Assembly (NCBI GenBank): GCA_958510825.1
Contig: OY294051.1
Coordinates: 33,020,498 to 33,084,497, forward strand
DNA length: 64,000 nucleotides
From: Brachypterus glaber
Lineage: Eukaryota > Arthropoda > Insecta > Coleoptera > Kateretidae
Reading direction: 5' to 3'
Position numbers and translations under genes: made by a program. This document shows positions 11,342-21,476 of the stretch, piece by piece. Position 1 is the stretch's first letter; every line of letters starts with the position of its first letter. Under the pieces are notes generated by a model that did no database searches, had not been told where the DNA came from, and saw only the letters and a program-made list of their open reading frames with translations.

Positions 11342-11497
11342 GGGAAGGTTCAAGTATTATGTAACGCAAATTTTGATCATTTTAGACCACCACCCCCCCC
11401 CCCCCCTGTAACGCTATTTTCCTATAACATTAACATGGGCGTAATACCCCAAAATGACCCATCCCCTAGTAGCGTTACGTAATACTTGAACGTTCCC
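11342..11497. mobile_element. Short MITE with GGGAACGTTCAAG ends and TTG duplication
   Basis: The left end is GGGAAGGTTCAAGTATTATG and the right end is CGTAATACTTGAACGTTCCC, about 26 bp of terminal repeat, flanked by TTG on each side (11339-11341 and 11498-11500). The inside contains a C homopolymer at about 11391-11406. The 3-bp duplication and GGG ends suggest PIF/Harbinger, although TTG is not the usual TWA. The end recurs at 51925-51954. Confidence 0.75.
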
Positions 11498-11500
11498 TTG

Positions 11501-11656
11501 GCCATGGTCCAAGACTGAGTATTAACAGCGCCGACATGACATTCCGCTTAGTAAATAATGGTTTAAAATGTCTATTTACTTGAAAAAAGAGTTTTTTTTT
11601 AATACTAATTTTTGCATGTCCCCGGTAAAAGCTACTTCGATCCGACCCGTGTTGAT
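11501..11656 (-). repeat. Inverted partial unit of the 365-bp satellite
   Basis: The minus strand reads CACGGGTCGGATCGAAGTAG, then a Y-rich stretch and TTAATACTC, matching the second half of the satellite. It stops abruptly at 11656, where another element begins. Together with the CCATGAGTCATGGACC at 11311-11326 it forms an inverted arrangement with the main array. Confidence 0.85.
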
Positions 11657-11658
11657 TA

Positions 11659-12140
11659 CACAGCACAACACTCAAAAATTTGCCGACACCTATTTGATGC
11701 GCTGTTTTCGGTATTTTGCTTTGTTTTTATCGATCAGCTCGTTTTTTAAGATATAGCGCAGTGTTTTTTTTGCTTATAGTTTTAGTGAAAAAAATAACTA
11801 AGGTCTATTTTTTTTTGCGGTGGATTGGTTCTCTATTAATAGGGATCTATCTTTAGTATTTACATGAAAATTATCATGAAAATATAGCGAAGACATACGA
11901 AAAAATCTATTTTAAATCCGATTTCTTTTGCTTAGAGCCCTAATTATAGGGAGCAATCCAAGGCAAAAAAAATAATGAGACCATAATTATTTTTTTTACT
12001 ACAACTATAGGTCAAAAAAAACCGTGCGCTATACCTCAAAAAACGAGCTGATCGAGCAAAAAAAGGTTTAATAATCAGCGCATCAAATATAGCCAGACGC
12101 AACTAAAAGGTCCCAGGCAATTTTTTTTTGTACAGCAGTG
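11659..12140. mobile_element. Foldback MITE with TA target duplication (482 bp)
   Basis: The ends CACAGCACAAC (left) and its relative CAGCAGTG (right) are flanked by TA (11657-11658 and 12141-12142). Strong inner arms pair TTTGATGCGCTG with CAGCGCATCAAA, and ATCAGCTCGTTTTTT with AAAAAACGAGCTGAT. The TA and CAC...GTG ends suggest Tc1/mariner. It inserted at, or defines, the break in the inverted satellite. Confidence 0.8.
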
Positions 12141-12440
12141 TAATTTATGTAAATCGCATCCAATCAGGGGCGTGCCAATTTAGGGGTTTATATGATGAAT
12201 TACCTACCGAGGGTACCTACCAGTTCTGCTTTATTGAATTTCCTGACTTTTGTGTGACCAAATCTTAAACTTTTTGTTGCCTAGTTGTAAAAATTTCTAA
12301 TATAGCTATAGGCTTATTAACTTAACAAAATTTTATAAAGGTTTACTTATTATTTCCGATATTCTTTATTTCTTTTTTTATTTTTCTTGATCAGTTTAAG
12401 CCTTTTGTTAGAAATACCAAAAGAAATCCAATAGTTTCAT

Positions 12441-12690
12441 GGGAGGCATAGCGTAGCGGCTAACGCGAATGTATAGCAAGCCTACTAGCGTGAGTTCGAT
12501 TCTCACTGGCGCCGATTTGCCTTTTTCAGTTAATTAATAATAAAAATTTGGCGAAGACGATAAGTGAAACGGACACTCCCTAGAAACTGGTTCGAAAGTC
12601 AGTATAAGCCGGTGGTTCCTTCTACCACTAGTCCACACAAGTCCTAGAGTTAGGAGATGCTTAATTAAATAGAATAGTACGAGGTTAAAC
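12441..12690 (+). mobile_element. tRNA-derived SINE, copy 2
   Basis: The A-box-like stretch is at 12449-12459 (TAGCGTAGCGG) and the B-box-like stretch at 12492-12502 (GAGTTCGATTC). The full body follows, with GGCGAAGACGATAAGTGAAAC, here cut short for space, then CACTCCCTAG and GGTTCGAAAGTC. The unique 3' end TAGTACGAGGTTAAAC joins a long AAAC tail. This copy keeps the segment that is missing from copy 1. Confidence 0.9.
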
Positions 12691-12777
12691 AAACAAACAA
12701 ACAAATAAACAAACAAACAGACAAACAAACAAACAAACAAACAAAACAAACAAACAAACAAACAAACAAAACAAACA
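12686..12777 (+). repeat. (AAAC)n tail microsatellite
   Basis: About 92 bases of AAAC with two AAAT or AGAC variants and two single-base slips. It grew from the 3' tail of the SINE. Apparent CLFVCLFV-type frames on the minus strand are artefacts of this repeat. Confidence 0.95.
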
Positions 12778-14010
12778 TATGAAAATCAACGAAATCTAAA
12801 GAAATACAGTCGAAGTTAGCTGGCTTTGTAGCAGTTTCATTTGAAATCTTCATCAGGGTTTTAAACATATGATGTTTATATTTGTCGTCAAAAAATAACT
12901 GAGGGGTATAACATTAACTTTAGAATACATAGGAATAGAAAAAGGGGATTGCAAAAGAAAAATATATGTTTGGATATATCGAACGTGTTAATTTTATGCA
13001 AATGCCTTGGTAAACAAATAATCATACTTCACGGAGGTTTATGGTGTTTTTTTTCTATGTGCAATAAACTGCTTAGGTGTTGAATGAACACATATCTATT
13101 TAAAGTAACGATAATTTTGTATAAATCTTGTTTTCCAATTAATTAAATTGTTTTTGAGACGTTTTAATGATTTTCTAGTCACATATACTGGGTGAAATGT
13201 CAAAGTATATTGTCTAGAAATGACTTTACAAGGTACAAGACGAGTGAGTAAATATAATAGCTAGAGTAAATATGACAGCTAGAGCTTTGCCAGGCTGGGT
13301 TTTCGTCATAACCAAGACCAAAACCATATTAGATAACCGCCCCCACTAAATAAAGAAGAAAAAGGCTTTCGGTTTTAATAAGTCTCCTGCAGCTCTAATA
13401 ATACAGCACGAGTAATAATAATTATAAATTATTTAAAGTTTCTATTAAAACTCTGTGGTATAAGACACCTTTGTAGTTCCCAAACGAGTATAAATAAATA
13501 AATAACCTTTTTTATTAGTAATAGTATTACTTCTTCTTTTGGTGACCACATTAAAAGCTTTTTTACCCGATTGACAAAGAAAGGAGGGTAAGGTGTTTAA
13601 CAGTCTATGTATGTATGTATGTGTGTATGAATCTACAACTCTAATGTACTGATACTTTTTAGGTTATCAGTCGGGTGTTTTTTTTTTAATTAAATTATTT
13701 ATTATATTGATGAAATCAACAAACTGCTATGAGCCAAATATTTTGATAAAAAAACTTTTATGCGATTTTGTCAATAATTATATAATTGATTATAATCAAT
13801 TCAACAAAGAGAAGAAAAAAATCTCTCATGGATTTTTTCTCTGAAAATTTAAAATCTTAAGCTCATTAGTTACATCTCATCCAAGGTGACAAAATGATCC
13901 TAAGGGCATTAATTTACCATAAATTATATACATTTAATTGCTTCAACTTAGCAGACTAACCCTTGTAGGGTTATATGGGAAAAATCAAACTTATTCATAA
14001 TAGTTATTTA
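12778..14010. other. Unassigned AT-rich sequence
   Basis: A short TATG run lies at 13604-13630. No other element or coding signal is recognised. Confidence 0.5.
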
Positions 14011-14137
14011 TAATACAAGGGCGAAAATTTAAATTTTTCGATTGAGTAGGTTTTTAGAAGCCGAGGGCCGACCGATGGGGCCGGCCCGAGGGTAATAAAC
14101 CTACGAAATCGAAATTTAACTTTTTGCCCGTGTATTA
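14011..14137. repeat. Short foldback with GC-rich centre
   Basis: TAATACAAGGGCGAAAATTT at the left pairs with AAATTTAACTTTTTGCCCG, then TGTATTA at the right. The centre holds a GC-rich palindrome around GGGCCGACCGATGGGGCCGG (14064-14086), unusual in this AT-rich DNA. A piece of the same family (AACTTTTCGCCCGTAAAAC) lies at 14724-14742. Confidence 0.75.
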
Positions 14138-15078
14138 TACAATATATTTTATTTGATTGATACTAATTATAATAAATTATTAAAATAAATTTAATTTTAA
14201 ATTTCAAAAAATATTTCTTTTCACTGTCTTATTTATCTTTATCTATTTATCCATGACAAATTGCTATCCAATCAAATCGCTAAAAAACAATTGAATCGTT
14301 TCTTTTGCGTGCGGTTTCATTTTCAAATTAAAAAAGCTATAGCTTGGCGTTTTGATTACTTTCTGTTAAAATGTTCTGTTGTGAAAATAATAATACTTCT
14401 GAAACCGTTCTATGAATACTATAAATACTTAAATTGATTTTACAATTGAAATTTTATGTTTTTAATTTATTTTAGTGGATTTTAATCGGTTAACATATAT
14501 TTTAAGGTTATGTTATAGAAGAAATTTTTATTTTATGTGAAATGATTATAATAACTGTATCTGGTCAAAAAGAACAGTTAGTTCAAGATCAAAAGTGACC
14601 AAAAAGTCATATTTCTTTATAAATATTACAGTAAAGGTAAAGCATCTTCTTTTAAAAAGCTTGAAAATAACAAGTTTTAGTTAGCAGGAGAAAAAAATAT
14701 TTTGGCCCAAGGGCCACAAAGTTTAACTTTTCGCCCGTAAAACAAGAACAAAAAGTGTCGCTTTTAGAATCAATCGAATAAAAAATATATTATTGATATA
14801 ATTTAAATATATCATACTGTATATTTAATTCTTTACATTTCTGTGTGAAAATTCCTACAGAAATCATGTCAGATGTGACTGGTTGAAGGCTATAAAAAAT
14901 TAAAGTTTTCCTTATAAAACCATAAGTTATGTTTTTGAAAAGAACACTTATAAGTGTTCTAAATCTAAATTTCAATGGGTAGTACATTAAGCATTAAGTA
15001 CATTTTATAAGACAATATTAAAGGCTACATTTCGAAGGCCCGCGCAGGGAAACAAAGCTCGTTATGATACCCATATAT
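14138..15078. other. Unassigned AT-rich sequence with a foldback scrap
   Basis: Apart from the fragment near 14690-14745 (GGCCCAAGGGCCACAAAG) related to the hairpin just upstream, nothing is recognised. Confidence 0.5.
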
Positions 15079-15326
15079 GGGAGGATTGGTGTAGTGGACT
15101 ACCGCGTTTACTACACAAATAGCGTGAGTTCGATTCTCACCGGCGCCGATTTGACTTTTTCTGTTAATTAATAATTGAAATTTGGCGAAGGCGTAAGTGA
15201 AGCGGACACTCCCTATAAATTGGTTCGAAAGTCAATTAAAGCCGGTGGTTCCCTCTACTACTAGCCCACACAAGTCCTGGACTTAGGGGATGCTTAACTA
15301 AGTAGAATAGTACGAGTTTAACAAAA
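15079..15326 (+). mobile_element. tRNA-derived SINE, copy 3
   Basis: The head has TGGTGTAGTGG (A box, 15087-15097) and GAGTTCGATTC (B box, 15126-15136). The body is full length, with GGCGAAGGCGTAAGTGAAGC, GGTTCGAAAGTCAATTAAAG and GGGATGCTTAACTAAG. The tail is a very short AACAAAA. It is closer to copy 4 (52.9 kb) than to copies 1 and 2, because both share the GGACTACCGCG head. Confidence 0.9.
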
Positions 15327-15399
15327 TGTAAATATAATGACGTCATTATAAAATAAATATTAAATTACATTCTACTGTACAAGTAAAGCAAACCCGTGA

Positions 15400-15697
15400 T
15401 AACATTAATATGTTTTAAGCCTCCAGTTACGAGACACTGTTTTCTTTACTTGCATATTTCTTAGTATCGTAAGCGTCACATAAATTTAAAGTTTTCGGCT
15501 GGGATCGTTACATAATTTTGGGACACTTTTGCGTCACATAATTTTGAGACACTTTTTCGTCACATAACAACAATGATCTCAGCCGAGAACTTTGTTGATA
15601 TCGCAAGCGTCACATATTTTGGGACACTTTTTCGTAACGGTTTCAGCCGTAACGGTTTCAGCCCTGTACCCCCCTTCTAAAACATATTAATGTTAAA
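15400..15697. repeat. Foldback with internal CGTCACATAATTTTG repeats
   Basis: AACATTAATATGTTTTA (15401-15417) pairs with TAAAACATATTAATGTT (15680-15696). Inside, CGTCACATAATTTTGGGACAC and variants recur three or four times between 15470 and 15640, and AAGTTTTCGGCTGGGATCG pairs with a later CGAGAACTT stretch. It is an element with both terminal and internal repetition. No target duplication was found. Confidence 0.7.
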
Positions 15698-16157
15698 ATA
15701 ATATAAATTAAAAGCTATTTAGTAGAAAGTAGTATTCAAGTGGGAAACTAAAAAAAAAAGAAAACGAAACGTTCTTAAATGATATGACTTGAGTTCTAAA
15801 GTAAAAAGCCTCTTGATTAAAAGTTTGAAAACTACTTTATACAGTTTAGGACTACGGTAATAGCACTTTTGTGTAAAACTTCTTTTAAAAAGAAGAAAAA
15901 AAAAGGAAAATGTACAAAAGGTAAAGCATAATTTATTACTATAAGTAGCAATGCCATTATTTACGAAACAAGCCGTGAAGACACGTAATGCTTAGTATTC
16001 CATAGTGTATACTCTTTGATATGGCTACACCGAGAAAAATCGGACAAATATACTATGTATTTAACATTAATTTATTACCTGTGATTATATTTTTATTTAT
16101 AGCAGAAAATCGAAATATTTGTAACACTTATATTATTAGTTTTTGTTTTAAATTGAC
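15698..16157. other. Unassigned AT-rich sequence
   Basis: Open frames here, such as 16021-16251, run into the adjacent MITE copy and have no recognised motif. Confidence 0.5.
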
Positions 16158-16567
16158 AGGGTTTCGTGTGATACATCATTTTAAAGCAAATACAATTATC
16201 TATTGGACTGTATATTTTTTAATTTTTAAAAAAAAAATTTTAAGGTTTTGATTTTTTAATTTTTTGTGCTAAAAGTTTTTTTTTTTGTTAATATTTATAT
16301 ATTGCAGCTAAAATTAGTTGAAAAGTATAATTTAGGTTTTTTCATCATTAAATTAGTAACTTTTAAAAAATTGTTTGATTTTTTTAGAGTAATTTTGAAA
16401 AAAAATACCCACTTTCAACCCAATAAAAATGTTTAAAAAAATTAAAAAATATATAGTTAAATGGAGAATTTAATAAGCTTTAAAATGATGTATCACACGA
16501 CCTCCCTTTCCTTTCCCTTTTAAGAGCTGATCAAATATATGCTAAAAGATAGTTGTCTTATTTAAGA
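16158..16567. mobile_element. Decayed copy of the 1.3-kb Tc1/mariner-like MITE
   Basis: The inner left arm (CGTGTGATACATCATTTTAAA) and right arm (TTTAAAATGATGTATCACAC) plus ATATGCTAAAAGATAGTTG match the MITE at 1324-2039. Both ends are gone, so it is a relic. Confidence 0.75.
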
Positions 16568-17091
16568 CGGTTTTCGCAGAACTTGATTATCTCTTTAAGT
16601 TTTCAAAAAAATCGTTGGGTAAATAAGTTGGGACACCTGGTATATAGTTTTTTCTCGAAGCATATAGAAATAGTTTATATAAATATAATAATTTCCTAAA
16701 AATTTTTTGACAATTATTGCTGGAACAGTTTTCTATGTGTAGAAGAAAATAACAAATTCTGAAAATTTGAAAGGTACGAAGAGTCTAGGTAATAATAGAA
16801 AAAGACACTTTTCACCAGGTGCCTTGTACCTTGCCAAAAAGGTCAATAGAAGGACTAACTACCTATAATAGAAATAAGGAAATTTGGGACAAGAAAGTAC
16901 CGTTTTCTTGTCTACCGTAAAAAAATGGGGTGTAGTTATTTTTAGAACAGTTTTTTGTGGATAACACCAGTGGCTTTAAAAATTTCTCAAGGCTGATCCA
17001 GAAAGTTTTTTATAAAAAATAACTCTTAATTAAAAATTATAATTTTTAAATGTTTAATTTAAAATTTTAATTTTTAAAATTTTAGGAAAAA
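16568..17091. other. Unassigned; one solo element end
   Basis: GGGACACCTGGTATATA near 16631-16647 resembles a Tc1/mariner-type terminus (CACCTGG plus TA), but no partner end was found. The rest is AT-rich. Confidence 0.4.
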
Positions 17092-17605
17092 TAATAGTAT
17101 ATTAAAGTACTAGTTTCATAACATACGTTTTTAGCGCACGAGTACAAGTTTAGAAAACGAGCCACTTGCGGCGAGTTTTCTAAAGTACTAGTGCTCTAAA
17201 AACGTGTTATGAAACGAGTGCTTTATACATTTTTTTTTATTTTGCTCTAAAATTTAAAAAACTTACATTTAAATTGATGACTGATTTAGGGATTTTTGTT
17301 TTGGGTTGGCATTACCGTTTACACTATGTTTAAAATTCTAAGAACCAATGATATTTTGATATATTTTACAGTCATCTCTTCTTTTTTCACTGCAATTAAC
17401 CGGTCCACAATTTTAACACGGTAAAAAATAACCCAAACACAAAATTTTGTAAAAAATTAAAATTTAAATCGACATTGACATTTGCACGCAAAACGTCAAG
17501 ATATAGGCTTTTATATGTTGCCAACCCAACAGAAAAAAAACTAGAGACCTCTTATGGGCCTATAAGAACAAGTGTGATTATGAGCTTATAAGAATCGCAA
17601 AATAG
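17092..17605 (+). repeat. Dispersed repeat family A, copy 2 (with foldback head)
   Basis: 17092-17232 is a palindrome-like head (AGTATATTAAAGTACTAG, TTTTTAGCGCACGAG, complemented after a GAGCCACTTGCGGCGAG centre). 17233-17605 is the body shared with 4867-5285 on the opposite strand. The head also occurs alone at 26038-26175. The frame seen in copy 1 is broken by a stop after ILTR here. Confidence 0.8.
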
Positions 17606-17943
17606 AAAAACATAACTGATTTCAAAATGTTTATAATTTTGTTGTTGCAAATATAGCGCAGCTCACCTTGTGAGCTTTTTACGTTCTAGCTACTGAGTAA
17701 TAAGATAATTTAGTAAATATAATTAGTTTGGGACTTCTGGAGGTGAAAAACCTGACAAGGGATGTTGAACCATACTGCAAGTTGAATGTAAAAATGCGTA
17801 GGAGAGAGAAAGAACTTTCTCACGGACACTGTTTACTGTCTCCTTTTTTTGTGTACGTTTTCGTAACCGGAAAGTCTGTGGTATTGGTTTTCAAGGTGCA
17901 CGCTGATGAATTCCCACCAGGCCCGGATTAAAAAATATACATA
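17606..17943. other. Unique sequence between two A copies
   Basis: Contains a 67-codon open frame (17728-17931) without a recognised domain. Base composition is slightly less AT-rich than the neighbours. I cannot support it as a gene. Confidence 0.4.
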
Positions 17944-18349
17944 TAATAGTATATTAAAGTACTAGTTTCATAACATACATAAAGTACTAGTGCGCTAAAA
18001 ACGTCTTATGAAATGAGTGCTTTATACATTTTGTTCTATTTTGCTCTAAAATTTAAAAAAACTTTCTTTAAATTTAGGGATTTTTGTTTAGGGTTGGCAT
18101 TACAGTTTACACCATGTTTAAAATTCTAAGAACAAATGATATTTTGATATATTTTATAGTCATCTCTTGTCCTTTTCACTGCAATTAACCCCAATTTTAA
18201 CACGGTAAAAAATAACCTAAATAGAAAATTTTGTAGGAAATTAAACTTTAAAGCGACTGACATTTGCACGGAAAACGTCAAGCGATAGGCTTTTGTCTGT
18301 TGCCAACCCAAAAGAAAAAAAAGTACAGACCTCTTATGGGCCTATAAAC
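17944..18349 (+). repeat. Dispersed repeat family A, copy 3 (shortened head)
   Basis: The head is reduced to TAGTATATTAAAGTACTAG and GTGCGCTAAAAACGTC. The body matches copies 1 and 2 with more indels. It ends against a half copy of family C. Copies 2 and 3 lie in direct orientation 850 bases apart. Confidence 0.8.
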
Positions 18350-18640
18350 TGATAAGCCCCCCCCCGTTTCGCACACCCCTGGTTTAAATCAGTACGTGAA
18401 AATGACATACAAAGATGGGCCTTATTAGGATTAATTCACGTGCAAAACCTCGTTAATATATCTCAAAGGGTTCCTGAGTTATTAAATAAAAACCGATTTT
18501 TTTAGCCAATTTCAAAGGGGCGTAGCTCCCTTATGACGCATTTTAAGACGTATGTTTATAGGAACTTTTTGTCATATTTTATCATGTAGAATCACCTGTT
18601 AAAATTTCCTACGCTATTTCAAATACACCGTGTATGTTTA
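18350..18640 (+). repeat. Half copy of a C-like palindromic element
   Basis: GCACACCCCTGGTTTAAAT, AAAGGGTTCCTGAGTTATTA, AAGGGGCGTAGCTCCCTTATG and ATGTTTATAGGAACTTTTT match the right arm of the giant foldback at 58576-59734. The end CACCGTGTA replaces CACCCTGTA. The left arm is absent. Confidence 0.75.
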
Positions 18641-19051
18641 TGTATGTAAAATCAATCTATTAAAAAATCATTAAATCGAAAAATATTTTGAGATAAATGT
18701 TTTATTTACGTCAACATATTTAATTTTACGTTAAATATTTAATTTAGTGAAATATAAATAATAAATGCTAAAATATTATGCTTTCATTACTGGGATTTCC
18801 TATTCATTAAAATTTAATTGTTCAATTGAAAATAATTCGTTAAATAATAGTAATAATAATAATAGAATTATCGACGATGAATATTAAATAGAACAGCTAT
18901 TTATTGTGTGGAATTTCATTTGTTTTTAAGCAAAATTATTTTAGAATTTTTTTGATTAATTTAACACTTTAACTCTTTAACTGCCGCGCGATATTTATAA
19001 AATTTTGCGATTGCGGACGAGTCATTTTTTTTTTCGCCATTTTTTTTTTTT
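18641..19051. other. Unassigned AT-rich sequence
   Basis: Nothing recognised beyond T homopolymers near 19027-19051. Confidence 0.5.
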
Positions 19052-19456
19052 GTTAATGGACTGCCACCTATTTAGATTAGATAAAGAGAGAAGTTATACA
19101 GAAAGAGATAAAAGTATAATTATTATTGTTTTGAAATAAAATTATGCATATTTTAGGTAAAAATAACATTTTAGATTATATTTTAAATTGCATGAAGGTA
19201 AGATATTTGTTTCTTTTTAAGTAAAAAACTATTTTTTTTTAAACACAGCTTGTGTACAGTAGGTCGAAAGTTTCCTAGGGAACTTATGACCTACTCCTTA
19301 ATTTGACAGTCATTGATAACACCCTGTTGTGTGTGAAGATTTTGTACTTATTTTTATATTCTTTAATAATTTTGAATATTATGCACATTTTTTGTTGCAC
19401 TGTGATAAAATCCAAATATAATATTTTTAGGGAATTTTCTTTTTGGGTTGGTATAA
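19052..19456 (+). repeat. Dispersed repeat family J, copy 1
   Basis: Matches 36135-36470. Shared strings in order are AAAGAGAGAAGTT, AAAGAGATAAAAGTATAATT, GTTTCCTAGG, TTGACAGTCATTGATAA and GGGAATTTTCTTTTTGGGTT. This copy has extra sequence after AAAAGTATAATTATTATTGTTTT. Both end at the TTGGGTTGGTA motif that also begins the A body, which hints at a shared source. Confidence 0.75.
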
Positions 19457-19802
19457 ATAAATATAAATAATTTAATGCAATTTAAAGTTTTGCGTTAAAA
19501 TTACATAAAGTTTATCAGTTTTTCTTAATATTTGACCAGTTTTTTATCAATTTAGTTCAAAAAATTAAAACTGCTCGATCTATTGTTAAATATTTAAACC
19601 AGATATCTGTCACAACAACCTGACATAACCTTCAATTTTTGCATTATAATTTGTAAATATGTGCTAAAATTAAATAAAAATGTTTTTTAAGTACTGATTT
19701 GATAAAATTATTAAATAACTTTAATTTTAATTTAATTGCTTTATTAAAAAATATGTGTTTTGTTGCATTTACAATTTTGAGTCACAAAAAAACATTGTTT
19801 TT

Positions 19803-19851
19803 AACCTTGTCCGCAGTTTAAAGCCATACAGGCTTTAAACTGCGGACAAGG
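19803..19851. repeat. Perfect 22-bp hairpin
   Basis: CCTTGTCCGCAGTTTAAAGC pairs perfectly with its complement across a 5-6-base loop (ATACAG). A perfect stem without decay suggests either recent origin or selection. No copies were found elsewhere in the window. Confidence 0.85.
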
Positions 19852-19971
19852 TGTTTCATATTTGCAGTCGAAGAAAAAGTATAGTCCACAACACGTATGG
19901 AATTGTCTATTACTAGTATGAAATATACTATTCATTTGCTCTACGAGAAAAAAATCTGATGTTTTACCTCA

Positions 19972-20024
19972 AATATACCACTTTTTTCAGTGCCTGTACA
20001 AACACACACTAAAAAAGTGGTATA
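19972..20024. repeat. Imperfect hairpin ATACCACTTTTTTCAGTG
   Basis: ATACCACTTTTTTCAGTG near 19976 pairs with CACTAAAAAAGTGGTAT near 20008 across a loop of about 15 bases. Confidence 0.7.
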
Positions 20025-20636
20025 CAAATACAATTCAAGCTACTTAATTTTGCAAATTCATAAAAGTTGTGAAAAAGTAAAGATTGTAAATAAATTTTTT
20101 ACTAAAAGCTACAACAACATTCCTTATGAACCCACACTTAGGCTGGGTTTATCAAAGTGCAGCTAAATTTAGCTGACACGTAATAACCATAGCAACTCCA
20201 ACCAAAATCCAGAATTTGCTCTTAACTGAGCCTTTATCTTTTAGATAAGGTTTTAACTGTACACTGATAAACTGTTCCTGAGACAGTTTATGTTTACAGT
20301 GTACATAGTTTTCGTTACGGTACTGCATAAAAAGGTAATTTCAATGTCTACTGTGATTATTTCAAGCAAAATATCCCTTTGTTCCAGTAAACTTCATTGT
20401 GTTTAAATCCTCAAATTGTTTCTAACAATTACTTATAAACATTACAATGGCTCAAACAAATTAATTTATTAAATGCTTAGATACAGGCTGTCAAAAATAG
20501 TTGTTTATACAGGGTTATTCAGAAATAAGTTCAAAAAATTTAAGAGGTGATTCTACGATAAAAAATATGAAGAAAACTTACTATAAAGGTTGGTCCGGAA
20601 ATGAGCCCTAAGGGAGCCTCGACCCTCCAAAGGGTA

Positions 20637-21476
20637 CACTGTAAAAACTGCATGTAAAATAATGTAAAAATACATGAATTTACATAGTACAGAATAGTAA
20701 ATTTACTATCCTGGAATATGCATAATCCATGAATTTATGTAAAAGAATGTAAAATAATGTAAAATAATATAAAATAATGTAAAATAATGTAAATTAATGT
20801 AAATTAATGTAAAAGAATGTAAAATAATGTAAAAAAATATATTTACATTGATTTACATATTTTTACATGATTTTACAATGTTATTACTATGTTATTTTAA
20901 GACGCGCGTGCGCTTTGGACAATAACCAAGAAGGCGTCGTATCAGGACGGACCGTTTAATATTGTTATTGTTAGAGAGATAGCGACGCATGCTGCTAGGT
21001 TAAAGTGTTAAAAGTGTAAAAAAAGGTAAATTTTATATTATGTACGATATTTAGATGCTTTATTTGTGGCCTAAAATTTACATTTATTATAAATTACGAT
21101 CTTTATCAACCAATAAATCTTTAAAGAAAGATGTAAGCAGTTTATACTCGTATTAAGGGTGCAAATCGTTTGGTCCAAATGAACTTTACGCTACGATATT
21201 TCAAAAAAGCTTTGACACAGAGACATAATTTGGAACAAACATTTTCTAAGTAGTAAATATTATTTTTCAAATTTTAAATCTATGCCAAATATTACCTATG
21301 TAATTTTTCCGTTCCGGTCTATGCAAAATAATACCATTATGGACTATGTAATTTTTACTGTTCCGGTCTATGCAAAATATTACCGTTACGGACTATGTAA
21401 TTTTTACCATTCCGGTCTATGGCAACATATTACCATTTACGGACTAAGTAATTTAATGTAATTTATTTTTACCGTG
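20637..21476 (+). mobile_element. Element D, copy 1 (840 bp, TA duplication proven)
   Basis: The ends CACTGTAAAAACTGC and TTTTTACCGTG are inverted relatives with TA on each side. The uninterrupted C copy at 48541 reads GGG-TA-CATCTAAAAAG with a single TA, so it is the empty site. The left part has many AATGTAAA units. The right part has four 47-bp units of TTCCGGTCTATGCAAAA type (about 21290-21450). The centre holds GACGCGCGTGCGCTTTGG. Tc1/mariner-like on the TA evidence, without a transposase. Confidence 0.9.

Larger units (their letters stand above)
19457..20509. other. Mostly unassigned; two strong hairpins
   Basis: Besides the hairpins at 19803-19851 and 19972-20024 (listed separately), GGCTGGGTTTATCA near 20143 and CTGATAAACTG near 20264 may be the ends of a small element. 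Nothing else is recognised. Confidence 0.5.

Noticed and set aside
12534..12868. Two minus-strand open frames rich in CLFV
   Set aside because: They are translations of the (AAAC)n microsatellite and SINE sequence.
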